A DNA stretch of 64,000 nucleotides from Alkalihalobacterium sp048323755 (GTDB lineage: Bacteria > Bacillota > Bacilli > Bacillales > Bacillaceae_F), in the NCBI RefSeq assembly GCF_048323755.1, contig NZ_JBLWFS010000012.1, forward strand, positions 59,997 through 123,996, read 5' to 3'. A program made the position numbers and the translations under genes. The notes beneath the pieces are model-generated. The model was not told the DNA's origin. It did not search any database and was given only the letters and a program-made list of their open reading frames with translations. Positions 52,549-60,718 of the stretch are shown one piece after another; within the stretch, counting starts at the first letter, position 1, and each line of letters opens with the position of its first letter.

Positions 52549-53428
52549 GTTTTGTAAGTTCAGTAATTAGGTTTTGATACTGTGAATAGATTATAGCCAT
52601 TAAGATTAAAAGGACACCAATCCATTGTAGAAGAGAGACATATTCTTTTAAAACGAGCACTGACATAATAACAGCTGTCGGTAATTCGGCAGCCCCGAGT
52701 ATCGTTCCTAATCCTGTACCGATTTTGGGTACACCGACTGCAAATAAAATCGTTGGTAACACTAATCCAAAAAACCCTAATGGTAGAGCATAGATCCATA
52801 GACCATCTTGTATCGCACTGCTTATTAGAAAAGTGGGTGGAAACAGAATAAGCGTTAAGAGCATAGCACCTGTGATAAACAGAAAACTTCTTGTCATTGG
52901 ATGAACAGATACCGCTACTTTTCCACTTAAGAAAATAAACCAGGCAAATGCAAAGGCTGCAATTAACCCGTAAACGACACCTGTAAGTGTGAATTCCCCT
53001 GTCAATTGTAATAGAGGTCCTGCTGCAAGAAATGTTCCGAGTAGGATAATGGCAATAGAAATTAATTTTGTTTTTGAAGGCCACTTTCGATCAGTGACCG
53101 CTTCAATGAGCACGCCAATCCATGTGAATTGAAATAATAAAATGATGGCTAACGAAGCGGGTATTGTTTCTAAAGCTAAATAATAAAAAATACCTGTTAA
53201 ACTCGTTGTCGTTCCAGCACCAAGTAATAGGAAGAAATGGTTTCGAGATACATTTTGCTTTCGAATGAACAAGAATAACAATAATAATAGTAACCATCCG
53301 ACTAGAAATTGACTGCCAATTACTTCACGGTGGATAAATCCTTGGTCATAGGCAAGTTTCACAAAAGTGGAAAGTATTCCATAACTGCATGCTCCAATAA
53401 AAACATATAACGAATATTTTAATTTCAA
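52529..53428 (-). CDS. EamA/DMT family transporter
   Basis: 299 aa, ten membrane helices in two EamA repeats (YSLYVFIGACSYGILSTFVKLA; second repeat from about residue 150, GVVYGLIAAFAFAWFIFLSGK). Ends with a basic tail. Probably exports a small metabolite; substrate unknown. Good AAGGAG start site. Confidence 0.87.
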   Translation of the reverse strand: MKLKYSLYVFIGACSYGILSTFVKLAYDQGFIHREVIGSQFLVGWLLLLLLFLFIRKQNVSRNHFFLLLGAGTTTSLTGIFYYLALETIPASLAIILLFQFTWIGVLIEAVTDRKWPSKTKLISIAIILLGTFLAAGPLLQLTGEFTLTGVVYGLIAAFAFAWFIFLSGKVAVSVHPMTRSFLFITGAMLLTLILFPPTFLISSAIQDGLWIYALPLGFFGLVLPTILFAVGVPKIGTGLGTILGAAELPTAVIMSVLVLKEYVSLLQWIGVLLILMAIIYSQYQNLITELTKRKKLET

Positions 53429-53671
53429 TATATTTAACTCCTTTTCGTAACGAGTTTATCTTATCGAAGGCTGAAAAATTGATCAAGTGAAAATTGTTCT
53501 GTGATATTTGATTTGTACAAAGAATCGGAGAGAAACTGCCTACTTAGCAGCCGAAGCCCAATAGTTATAATAAATACTACTCACATGTTGGAAAATAGTA
53601 GTTGTCTAGTAGTCAGAATTTTTGTAAACTATTAGTAATAATACTATTTTACTAAAAAATGTATGTAAACA

Positions 53672-53709
53672 AAGTATTTTATGAATGAATATTCATTCAT
53701 AAAATACTT
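53672..53709. promoter_or_regulatory. 38-bp perfect palindrome, FadR-like operator
   Basis: Perfect palindrome of two 19-bp arms. The core TGAATGAATATTCATTCA fits the operator I recall for B. subtilis FadR (YsiA), TGAATGAMTANTCATTCA. It sits 24 bp before the chemoreceptor ATG, between a plausible promoter (TTGTAA 53622, TATTTT 53645) and the ribosome site. Other TetR-family repressors use similar sites. The gap 53429-53733 holds no gene. Confidence 0.65.
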
Positions 53710-53733
53710 CAGCAGAGCTAAGGGGGCACTTAT

Positions 53734-55212
53734 ATGTCAATTATAGATAAAGAAGTATATGGAAAAAGGAATAAACTTGTATCGAATCTCCTTTGGGGAG
53801 CCTTTATTCTTGGGTTAATAAGTAACTTCATTAGTGACGTACCTTTGGGAGGTATTATTGCCTATACTATTACGGGTATGTCTCTATCTATCTTTTTTTC
53901 AATCATGGCCTACAAAAAATTGATGCCGTATTCTTTACAATATTTTATTGCGGTTGGTCTTGGTGTGTTAACTTTTGTCATGGGAGTAACCTCACCGAAA
54001 CTTTCGAATTACTTAATGGTTTACATAGGACTTGTATTTATTACGTTATTCCACAATTACCGCTCGATAGCTTTATCTGGGGCAATAGGGTTATTGTTAA
54101 CGAATTATTTCTTCTTTACACTGAGAGACAGCATGTTTATTGGGCAAGAAAATAATATTCTCATTTCATTAAATGTATTTGTCATTATTATTACGGGGGT
54201 TTTAATTGCTCAAGCTCGTATTGGTGAAAATATGCAAAAGGATGTGCAATTAAAAGGAGAAGAAGCATTACTAGGTAAACAAAAAGTAGATCAGTTGCTA
54301 GCGAAAGTGACGAATTCTGTGAATGTCATTACAGAGTTTAGTCAACAAGTGAAAACGAATATTGAAGCCACACAAAAAGTTTCAACGGACTTAACGTCAA
54401 CTTTTTCCGAAGTGGCTAGAGGAGTAGAAACACAAGCTTCAACTGTCAGTGATATTAATGAGTCAATGAGTGATAAGAATACTGCTGTTCAAAATGTTTC
54501 CTCACTAACACAATCTGCCAAGAACATTGCGAATGAAACGCTCAACCATACGAATAAAGGCAATGAGCAAGTGAATGAGTTAAGTCGAACGATGGATAAT
54601 GTTCAATCTGTGATTACTTCAGCAGCTGTTGTTATGAAGGACTTAAATGAACAAAGCCAAAAAATTAGTACAATCTTAACAACTATAAGCGATATTTCAA
54701 ACCAAACAAACTTACTTGCACTTAATGCATCGATTGAAGCGGCAAGGGCCGGGGAACATGGACGAGGTTTTGTTGTCGTTGCAAATGAAGTAAAACGTTT
54801 AGCTGAAGATTCACAACGGTCTACAAAAGAAATTGAATCGATCCTACAAGATATTAAAACAAAAACCGAAAAAGTAACAGAAGAAGTTCAAAAAGGCGAA
54901 GAAATTGTTGGGGAAAGTATAAAAGTAACGGAAGATACAGAAGTAAGCTTTAATGAAATTTTACGTAATACCAAAGAAGTGGTCTCGTTTAGTCAAAAAT
55001 TAGAGGAAATGGTTCTTCTTCTAGAAAATGCTTCTAATAAGATCTCAGGTGAATTATCTGAAGTTACGAATGTAACCCAAGAGTCGAGTGCGATGGTTGA
55101 AGAAGTTTTTGCGAGTGTAGAAGAGCAACACCAATATATTGTCGAGATTATTGATAGCTTTAAAGAATTGGAAGGATTAACAAGAGAATTAAATGAACTA
55201 GTCAATGAGTAA
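53734..55212 (+). CDS. Methyl-accepting chemotaxis protein with six-TM sensor
   Basis: 492 aa. Six membrane helices fill residues about 15-165, with no large extracellular ligand domain and no evident HAMP. A signalling coiled coil follows with the hairpin tip ISNQTNLLALNASIEAARAG (near residue 325-345) and EHGRGFVVVANEVKRLAEDS. The sensor may detect a membrane-soluble or energy-related signal. Strong AAGGGGG site. Confidence 0.9.
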   Translation: MSIIDKEVYGKRNKLVSNLLWGAFILGLISNFISDVPLGGIIAYTITGMSLSIFFSIMAYKKLMPYSLQYFIAVGLGVLTFVMGVTSPKLSNYLMVYIGLVFITLFHNYRSIALSGAIGLLLTNYFFFTLRDSMFIGQENNILISLNVFVIIITGVLIAQARIGENMQKDVQLKGEEALLGKQKVDQLLAKVTNSVNVITEFSQQVKTNIEATQKVSTDLTSTFSEVARGVETQASTVSDINESMSDKNTAVQNVSSLTQSAKNIANETLNHTNKGNEQVNELSRTMDNVQSVITSAAVVMKDLNEQSQKISTILTTISDISNQTNLLALNASIEAARAGEHGRGFVVVANEVKRLAEDSQRSTKEIESILQDIKTKTEKVTEEVQKGEEIVGESIKVTEDTEVSFNEILRNTKEVVSFSQKLEEMVLLLENASNKISGELSEVTNVTQESSAMVEEVFASVEEQHQYIVEIIDSFKELEGLTRELNELVNE

Positions 55213-55243
55213 AGAGAAAGGGGCTACCTTTCTCTTTTTTTAT
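55213..55243 (+). terminator. Terminator after the chemoreceptor gene
   Basis: GAGAAAGG / CCTTTCTC stem with seven T. Confidence 0.88.
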
Positions 55244-55388
55244 GATATTTAACATAAGTTAGGTGTAGTTTCATATTTTATTCATATTTTCCTATTATTA
55301 TATAGAAGTGTTTGATTGCTGAATGTCTCTTTTTTTTGTACTATTAGGAATAGAGTTTAGCTACTAATAAACTTAACGAGGGTGAACG

Positions 55389-55817
55389 ATGAAAAATCGC
55401 ATAAAACAAAACGAAAATCTTCTATTTGCAGCATGGGGAGTTTCATTAATTGCTACGATTGGCAGTTTGTATTTTTCAGAAATACTCGGTTATATTCCAT
55501 GTGAACTCTGCTGGTATCAACGCATCTTCATGTATCCTATCGTCATCATATTAGGGATAGGTGTTGTGAAAAAGGATACAAAGCAAGCCTTATATTCTGC
55601 AGTATTCTCAGGATTTGGCTTAATCATTGCTTTTTATCATTATCTATTGCAAAAAGTGCCAGCGATGACAGAACTCGATTCGTGCGGGCTGATTCCGTGT
55701 GCAGGTCAATATATTAATTGGTTAGGATTTATTACGATTCCGTTTTTAGCTTTAGTTGGTTTTACGATTATTTTTGTAATTAGCGTCGTTATTTTAAAAA
55801 CAAATCAGGGGAGATAG
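55389..55817 (+). CDS. bdbC: DsbB-like disulfide oxidoreductase
   Basis: 142 aa, four membrane helices. Redox Cys pairs CELC (about 37-40) and CGLIPC (about 99-104) match the DsbB/BdbC family, which reoxidises an extracellular thiol oxidase with quinone. 6 nt before the thioredoxin-like gene, so an operon. Confidence 0.9.
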   Translation: MKNRIKQNENLLFAAWGVSLIATIGSLYFSEILGYIPCELCWYQRIFMYPIVIILGIGVVKKDTKQALYSAVFSGFGLIIAFYHYLLQKVPAMTELDSCGLIPCAGQYINWLGFITIPFLALVGFTIIFVISVVILKTNQGR

Positions 55818-55823
55818 AGGCCG

Positions 55824-56297
55824 ATGAAGAAAATCATTATTTTTATAGTCGTCGTTGTTGCGATTTTTGCGGCTCTAGCGGTTGTAAATAATGCTTCAAC
55901 GAGTAAAAAGGTTGAAGGAAATCCATATGGAAAGTCTAATCTTAACCAGGCAACAATCAATCAATTAGATGATCCGAATTATCAAAACATTATTTTACCA
56001 GATGAACTTAAAGCATCTTTAGAAGCTGGGGAAAGTATGACGGTGTACTTTTATCAGCCAACATGTCCTGCATGTGTAGAAGTATCTCCAATTATTGTAC
56101 CGATGACTGCGGACATGGGAATAGACTTGAAACTATATAACCTTCTGGAGTTTAATGAAGGTTGGTCAGAGCACAATATCCAATCAACACCGACGATTGT
56201 TCATTATGAGAATGGACAAGAACTTGGAAGAGTGGAAGGTTTATATTCAGAAGAAGAATATCGTTCTTGGTTTGAACAAGTAAAGGCTTTAAACTAA
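55824..56297 (+). CDS. Membrane-anchored thioredoxin-like protein (CPAC)
   Basis: 157 aa. An N-terminal membrane anchor (IIIFIVVVVAIFAALAVV) is followed by a thioredoxin fold with active site TCPAC (about residues 79-83) and the cis-Pro region QSTPTIVHY. It takes the place of a BdbD/DsbA partner next to bdbC, but is shorter than the usual BdbD and thioredoxin-like. Probably an extracytoplasmic thiol oxidase. Confidence 0.83.
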   Translation: MKKIIIFIVVVVAIFAALAVVNNASTSKKVEGNPYGKSNLNQATINQLDDPNYQNIILPDELKASLEAGESMTVYFYQPTCPACVEVSPIIVPMTADMGIDLKLYNLLEFNEGWSEHNIQSTPTIVHYENGQELGRVEGLYSEEEYRSWFEQVKALN

Positions 56298-56308
56298 GGT
56301 AAATCAGG

Positions 56309-56341
56309 GGAGACTAACAGTAGACGTTAGTCTCTTTTTAT
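56309..56341 (+). terminator. Terminator after the thioredoxin-like gene
   Basis: GAGACTAAC / GTTAGTCTC with T-tract. Confidence 0.85.
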
Positions 56342-56417
56342 TGATTTCACAAACTCATCACAAATGGATGATACCTTAACACTATGAAACGATTACTGTA
56401 TAAAATAGGTGATGAAA

Positions 56418-57401
56418 ATGAAGAAAAAAGTAGTATTAGCTGTTTTGCTTTTCTTGTTTGTTTTAACAGGCTGTCAACAACTTCACCTGTCACTTCCTGA
56501 CAAACAGCCGCTCGTAATGGTGACACATCTAAAAGATAAAAAGCTTAGTTTTATTGATTTGGAGTCGTACGAGGTGGTTTATTCGGAAGAGTTTCCATTT
56601 CAAATTCATTCGCTTGAAACGATCGGACCGAATCAAGTGGCTATTGCTGGGAAGCTGGAAGATGAAGTATTACTGGTCGATTTACATTCAGGACGAATTG
56701 AAACGTTACTTGAATTTGGACAAGGAATTACAAGTATGAACGTTGATGAGAAAGAACAACTTTTATATATTACAGACGCGAAAGAGCATCAATTACATGT
56801 CTATCAATTAGAAAATAAACAAAAGCTCGTCTCCATTGATGTTGGATCGAATCCAATTCAAGCTAATTTAGATGAAAATGGAGAATTTATTTTTGTCCTT
56901 AGCAGTGGAGAAACACCGACTGTAACAGTCATTAATCGTTTAAACAATGAAGTAGAGTTAATCTTCCCTGTGTTAGAATTGCCGACTGATTTATTATATG
57001 ACGGCCATTATCTATGGGTAGCAGGCCATGGTCACTTTACGAATTGGAATGAAAGCATTGAGGCGTATAATCCGTTTACAGGTGAAAAAGTAGAAGAAAT
57101 ACATGTAGGCCTAATGCCAATCTTTATTTACGATGATATGGCAGGAGATCATTTTTATGTGTTATGTCATGGGTCCAGTGATTTGTATGCGATTGATCGT
57201 AACACATATGAAGTTAAGGAACGAGTTGTTGTCGGCGATAATCCGCATTATATGAGCGCCTCGTTACAACACCTTTTTGTTACAGGCTTAGATGGTAATG
57301 TGTTATCAGTTATCGATCGTCATACTTATGAAGTAGTTAAGGAAATCAAATTAGCTGCTGGACCATTTGGAGTTTCTATAGGAGCGTTTGAAAATGAGTA
57401 A
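56418..57401 (+). CDS. YncE-like beta-propeller lipoprotein
   Basis: 327 aa. Lipobox LTGCQQ, then repeats of about 40 residues typical of seven-bladed propellers (SFIDLESYEVVYSEEFP; LYAIDRNTYEVKERVVVG; VLSVIDRHTYEVVKEIKLAAGPFG). Extracytoplasmic; ligand unknown. It overlaps the regulator gene by 8 nt, so it may sense for the two-component system. ATG 56418 has AGGTGA 5-6 nt upstream. Confidence 0.78.
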   Translation: MKKKVVLAVLLFLFVLTGCQQLHLSLPDKQPLVMVTHLKDKKLSFIDLESYEVVYSEEFPFQIHSLETIGPNQVAIAGKLEDEVLLVDLHSGRIETLLEFGQGITSMNVDEKEQLLYITDAKEHQLHVYQLENKQKLVSIDVGSNPIQANLDENGEFIFVLSSGETPTVTVINRLNNEVELIFPVLELPTDLLYDGHYLWVAGHGHFTNWNESIEAYNPFTGEKVEEIHVGLMPIFIYDDMAGDHFYVLCHGSSDLYAIDRNTYEVKERVVVGDNPHYMSASLQHLFVTGLDGNVLSVIDRHTYEVVKEIKLAAGPFGVSIGAFENE

Positions 57402-58080
57402 AAAAACGATATTAGTTGTTGATGATGAAAAAGAATTAGTCGAGTTAGTTTCTTCTTACTTAATAAAGGAAAATTATTATGTATTACGAGCTTATGATGG
57501 AATTGATATATTTCCTTTATTGCAGCGAGGAAAAGTAGATTTAATTGTTTTGGACGTTATGATGCCGACGATGGACGGATATACAGCATGTGAAAAAATA
57601 AGGGAAAAATGGACAGTGCCCATTATTATGCTCACGGCAAAAGGCGGAGAAATGGATCGCGTTCAAGGACTGAAAATTGGTGCAGATGATTATGTGGTTA
57701 AGCCTTTTAGTCCTAAAGAATTGGTAGCTAGAATTGAAGCACAACTCCGTCGGGTAGAACTAACGACGAAAAAGCCTTCTGTTATACGGTTCGATGGTCT
57801 TGCGATTGATCTTGAAGGAAGAACCGTTATGGTAGATGAACAAAAAGTGACATTGACGAGAAAAGAGTATGATTTGCTTTTATATCTCGTTGAACATGAA
57901 AAGATGGTTTTTAGTCGAGAACAAATTCATGACTATGTTTGGGGAATGGATTACGAGAAAGGAACGTTTCGAACGGTTGATACACATATTAAAACTCTGC
58001 GAATTAAATTAGGGAAGTTTGGTGAATGCTTAAAGACGGTTTGGGGTGTAGGATACAAATTTGAAGGAGACAATGAATGA
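57394..58080 (+). CDS. OmpR-family response regulator
   Basis: 228 aa. Intact receiver (D10/D11, phosphoacceptor D54 in IVLDVMMP, VVKPF Lys) and a C-terminal winged helix (VTLTRKEYDLLLYLVEHEKMVFSRE ... VWGVGYKFE). Cognate kinase follows with a 4-nt overlap. ATG 57394 with GGAGCG upstream is preferred to TTG 57388. Confidence 0.92.
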   Translation: MSKKTILVVDDEKELVELVSSYLIKENYYVLRAYDGIDIFPLLQRGKVDLIVLDVMMPTMDGYTACEKIREKWTVPIIMLTAKGGEMDRVQGLKIGADDYVVKPFSPKELVARIEAQLRRVELTTKKPSVIRFDGLAIDLEGRTVMVDEQKVTLTRKEYDLLLYLVEHEKMVFSREQIHDYVWGMDYEKGTFRTVDTHIKTLRIKLGKFGECLKTVWGVGYKFEGDNE

Positions 58081-59465
58081 AGAAGAGCGGATTAAAGCAA
58101 CGGATATGGATGTCCTTTATACTGCTCATTTCCTTAACTGTAATAGCGATTTTCGTATTGACGTACTTTTTATACGAAAAGTTTTATGTTGAAAAACAGA
58201 TCTCGTTATTACAACATCACGGACAAGCTGTTGTTTCACAATATGATCAGTTTTCAGAGGATGAATTCATCGACCAAATTGTATGGCTGGATACTGTGTT
58301 AGAAGCGAATGTTATTTTTACGAAAGACCCAATGTTATTAAGTGGCGGACTACCATTTGAAATCGAAATTGAAGAAACTTTAATTACGTTTGAAGAGCGT
58401 CAAGTGTTATTAAAAGGTGAAACCCTCGTATTAATCCGTGAACACCCTAGGTTTGCTCAAGATATAGTAGCAGTAGTTATTCCTATTGAGGGCATTAACG
58501 GACTAGAAGCTGCCCTATTTTTATATATGCCTTTAGCTACAGTTTATGAGCCGTTTGAGTCGATCCGCTTTATTCTTATCGGATTGGTATTACTCACACT
58601 CATTTTTATTAGCGTCGTTACGCGGAAAATTACAGGTTATTTTATTCATCCGATTGAACAGATGATGGAAGTAACTAACCAGATGGCAGATGGGGATTTC
58701 TCTAAACGTGCAAATATCAATAGAAAAGATGAACTGGGCCAATTAGCCACGTCTATTAATCGCATGTCCTCTTCACTTGAACAAGTAGAGTTAAAGCGAA
58801 GAGAGTTGCTTTCTAATGTTTCCCATGAACTGCGAACACCGATTAGTTATATGAAAGGGTATACAGAAGCCTTTGAAGAAGAAATGATATCACAAGAAAA
58901 ATATATTAATACAATGAAAAAAGAGACTGCATATATTGGTAGGCTTGTACATGATTTGTTAGATTTAGCACAACTAGAAGGTGACTCCTATCCAATAACA
59001 AAAGTACCGTTGCCTTTTGCGCAGGTTATTGAAGATGTGGTCCAGAAATTTGAATGGAATGTTAAAGAAAAGAAGGTAACTATTAAGAAGGAATTAGATG
59101 AAGAAATTATTGTTGAAGGTGACGAAGACCGACTAGCTCAAGTCATTTCTAATGTGTTAAATAATGCGATTCGGTATAGTAAGGAACACGGGCAAATTAA
59201 TGTTGTTCTCAATTCAATCAACAATGAAGCCGTACTTTCAATTATTGATAAAGGGGAAGGGATCCCTGAGGAGGACGTAGAGAAAATTACCGAACGGTTT
59301 TATCGTGTTAATAAAGGGCGGACTCGAAAGGAAGGTGGAACAGGTTTAGGGTTAGCAATTGTTCAACAAATTGTGAAACTACATGGTGGCAGACTCACGA
59401 TCGAATCAACAGTTGGAAGAGGTACAGCAGTTACTATCATCATTCCAGTATTTGAACTTGAGTAG
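58077..59465 (+). CDS. Membrane sensor histidine kinase
   Basis: 462 aa. Two membrane helices (about 10-32 and 162-185) flank an extracytoplasmic domain of about 130 residues. Then HAMP, HisKA with SHELRTPISYMKG (H250), and a HATPase with NNAIRYS, DKGEGIPEE and GTGLGLAIV boxes. Pairs with the preceding regulator. Signal unknown; neighbours suggest redox or metal stress at the cell surface. Confidence 0.93.
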   Translation: MKKSGLKQRIWMSFILLISLTVIAIFVLTYFLYEKFYVEKQISLLQHHGQAVVSQYDQFSEDEFIDQIVWLDTVLEANVIFTKDPMLLSGGLPFEIEIEETLITFEERQVLLKGETLVLIREHPRFAQDIVAVVIPIEGINGLEAALFLYMPLATVYEPFESIRFILIGLVLLTLIFISVVTRKITGYFIHPIEQMMEVTNQMADGDFSKRANINRKDELGQLATSINRMSSSLEQVELKRRELLSNVSHELRTPISYMKGYTEAFEEEMISQEKYINTMKKETAYIGRLVHDLLDLAQLEGDSYPITKVPLPFAQVIEDVVQKFEWNVKEKKVTIKKELDEEIIVEGDEDRLAQVISNVLNNAIRYSKEHGQINVVLNSINNEAVLSIIDKGEGIPEEDVEKITERFYRVNKGRTRKEGGTGLGLAIVQQIVKLHGGRLTIESTVGRGTAVTIIIPVFELE

Positions 59466-59616
59466 TAACTGATAGACATAGGGACATTTTCTAATCACAA
59501 ATGTTCAAAGATTTGTTTGAGAGATTTCAAAGTTTTATCACAAAATCACGATAACCTTTATGAAGAAGGTTTAGTAATCTAAAAAATCTTTATATGAATA
59601 TAGAGGAGATATTAAA

Positions 59617-60228
59617 ATGAAAAAGAAGTTAAGTATTATTGGTTCTGTTTTATTATTAGGACTTATGACAGCTTGTGGTCAAGCAGAAGACGATGGACAA
59701 GCTAATGTGACTAGTGGCCCGTGTGAAAATACACTGGTTCCTATTGAAGTAGATTTTACGTGGAATCCAGAAATAGTAGAAAGTGAAGAAAACATTCAAT
59801 TCACTGCTCATGTAACCCACGATGGATTTAATGTAGACGAGGCAGATGACGTGCAATTTGAAATATGGGAACATGCGAATCCAGACTACCACCATATGTT
59901 AGAAACTGAAAATCAAGGAGAAGGCTTATACACATTGGACTGGGTGTTCCAAGAAGATGGCGTATATTATGCTTATTATCATGTTACAGCTTGCGCGATG
60001 CACCGTATGGAAAAACAGATGATTGTCGTAGGGGATGTTGATGTTGAGGCGATCACAGCTCAACCAGATACGGTAACAACTAAAATGGACGGTCATGGTG
60101 AACACGGAGACCATGGAGAACATAAAGAAGATGGCGATCATCAAGATCACGAAGACCACGAAGACCACGAGGGGCATGAACACGATCGTCAAAATGACCA
60201 TGATGAAGAAGAGGAACATAACCATTAA
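59617..60228 (+). CDS. YtkA-like lipoprotein with His/Asp/Glu-rich tail
   Basis: 203 aa. Lipobox MTACGQ, a YtkA/FixH-like beta-sandwich (VEVDFTWNPEIV-like start; VQFEIWEHANPDYHHMLE; DGVYYAYYHVTACAMHRM), then about 45 residues rich in His, Asp and Glu (HGEHGDHGEHKEDGDHQDHE...), a probable metal-binding tail. Such proteins are linked to copper or cytochrome oxidase handling; the metal here is not known. It follows the two-component system and may be its target. Confidence 0.78.
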   Translation: MKKKLSIIGSVLLLGLMTACGQAEDDGQANVTSGPCENTLVPIEVDFTWNPEIVESEENIQFTAHVTHDGFNVDEADDVQFEIWEHANPDYHHMLETENQGEGLYTLDWVFQEDGVYYAYYHVTACAMHRMEKQMIVVGDVDVEAITAQPDTVTTKMDGHGEHGDHGEHKEDGDHQDHEDHEDHEGHEHDRQNDHDEEEEHNH

Positions 60229-60249
60229 TCTTGTTTAGAGAATGTTAAA

Positions 60250-60287
60250 GAGCTTAGAGAACGAATGATGTTCTCTAAGCTTTTTAA
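60250..60287 (+). terminator. Terminator after the YtkA-like gene
   Basis: AGCTTAGAGAAC / GTTCTCTAAGCT with T-tract. Confidence 0.88.
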
Positions 60288-60329
60288 TGTGTTAATAAAT
60301 AAGCTATGTTAAATCATACTGTTGATATC

Positions 60330-60460
60330 TGTTGATTTTGGGGTTATTGTTTTAACTTAACATTTCACACGCCTTTCAGGAACTGGAAGGTTTCAGGAAT
60401 GAGTCCAAAATCAACACTACTCTTTAACAGCGCTAATAAATAAAATCGGTGTCTGGCCCC
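60330..60460. repeat. 12-bp inverted repeat and GGTGTCTGGCCCC motif
   Basis: TGTTGATTTTGG (60330) and CCAAAATCAACA (60405) are perfect inverted copies 63 bp apart, possibly ends of a relic element. Just after lies GGTGTCTGGCCCC, similar to REP-like motifs common near IS200-type transposases. The gap 60288-60718 contains no gene; it must hold the cheA promoter. Confidence 0.4.
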
Positions 60461-60718
60461 TTTCTACTAGAATTCGTCAATTTTTTAGTGATTATTTTAC
60501 TGAAATTTATTGATTCGACTATATTCTTAGGTAAGATTAGTTTATTATATGGATAAGTAGGCTCTATTAGATGTTACTTTTTTACTATATATTATGGTAT
60601 GATTTAATTGTTTACTATACTTACAATTTTAGAATTTTAATGTGTTGTATCTAGTTTGTAGAACTGATTTTTATATAACAAAGCTTCGTTAGACTAATAT
60701 GTTGAGGTGAAGATAGTC

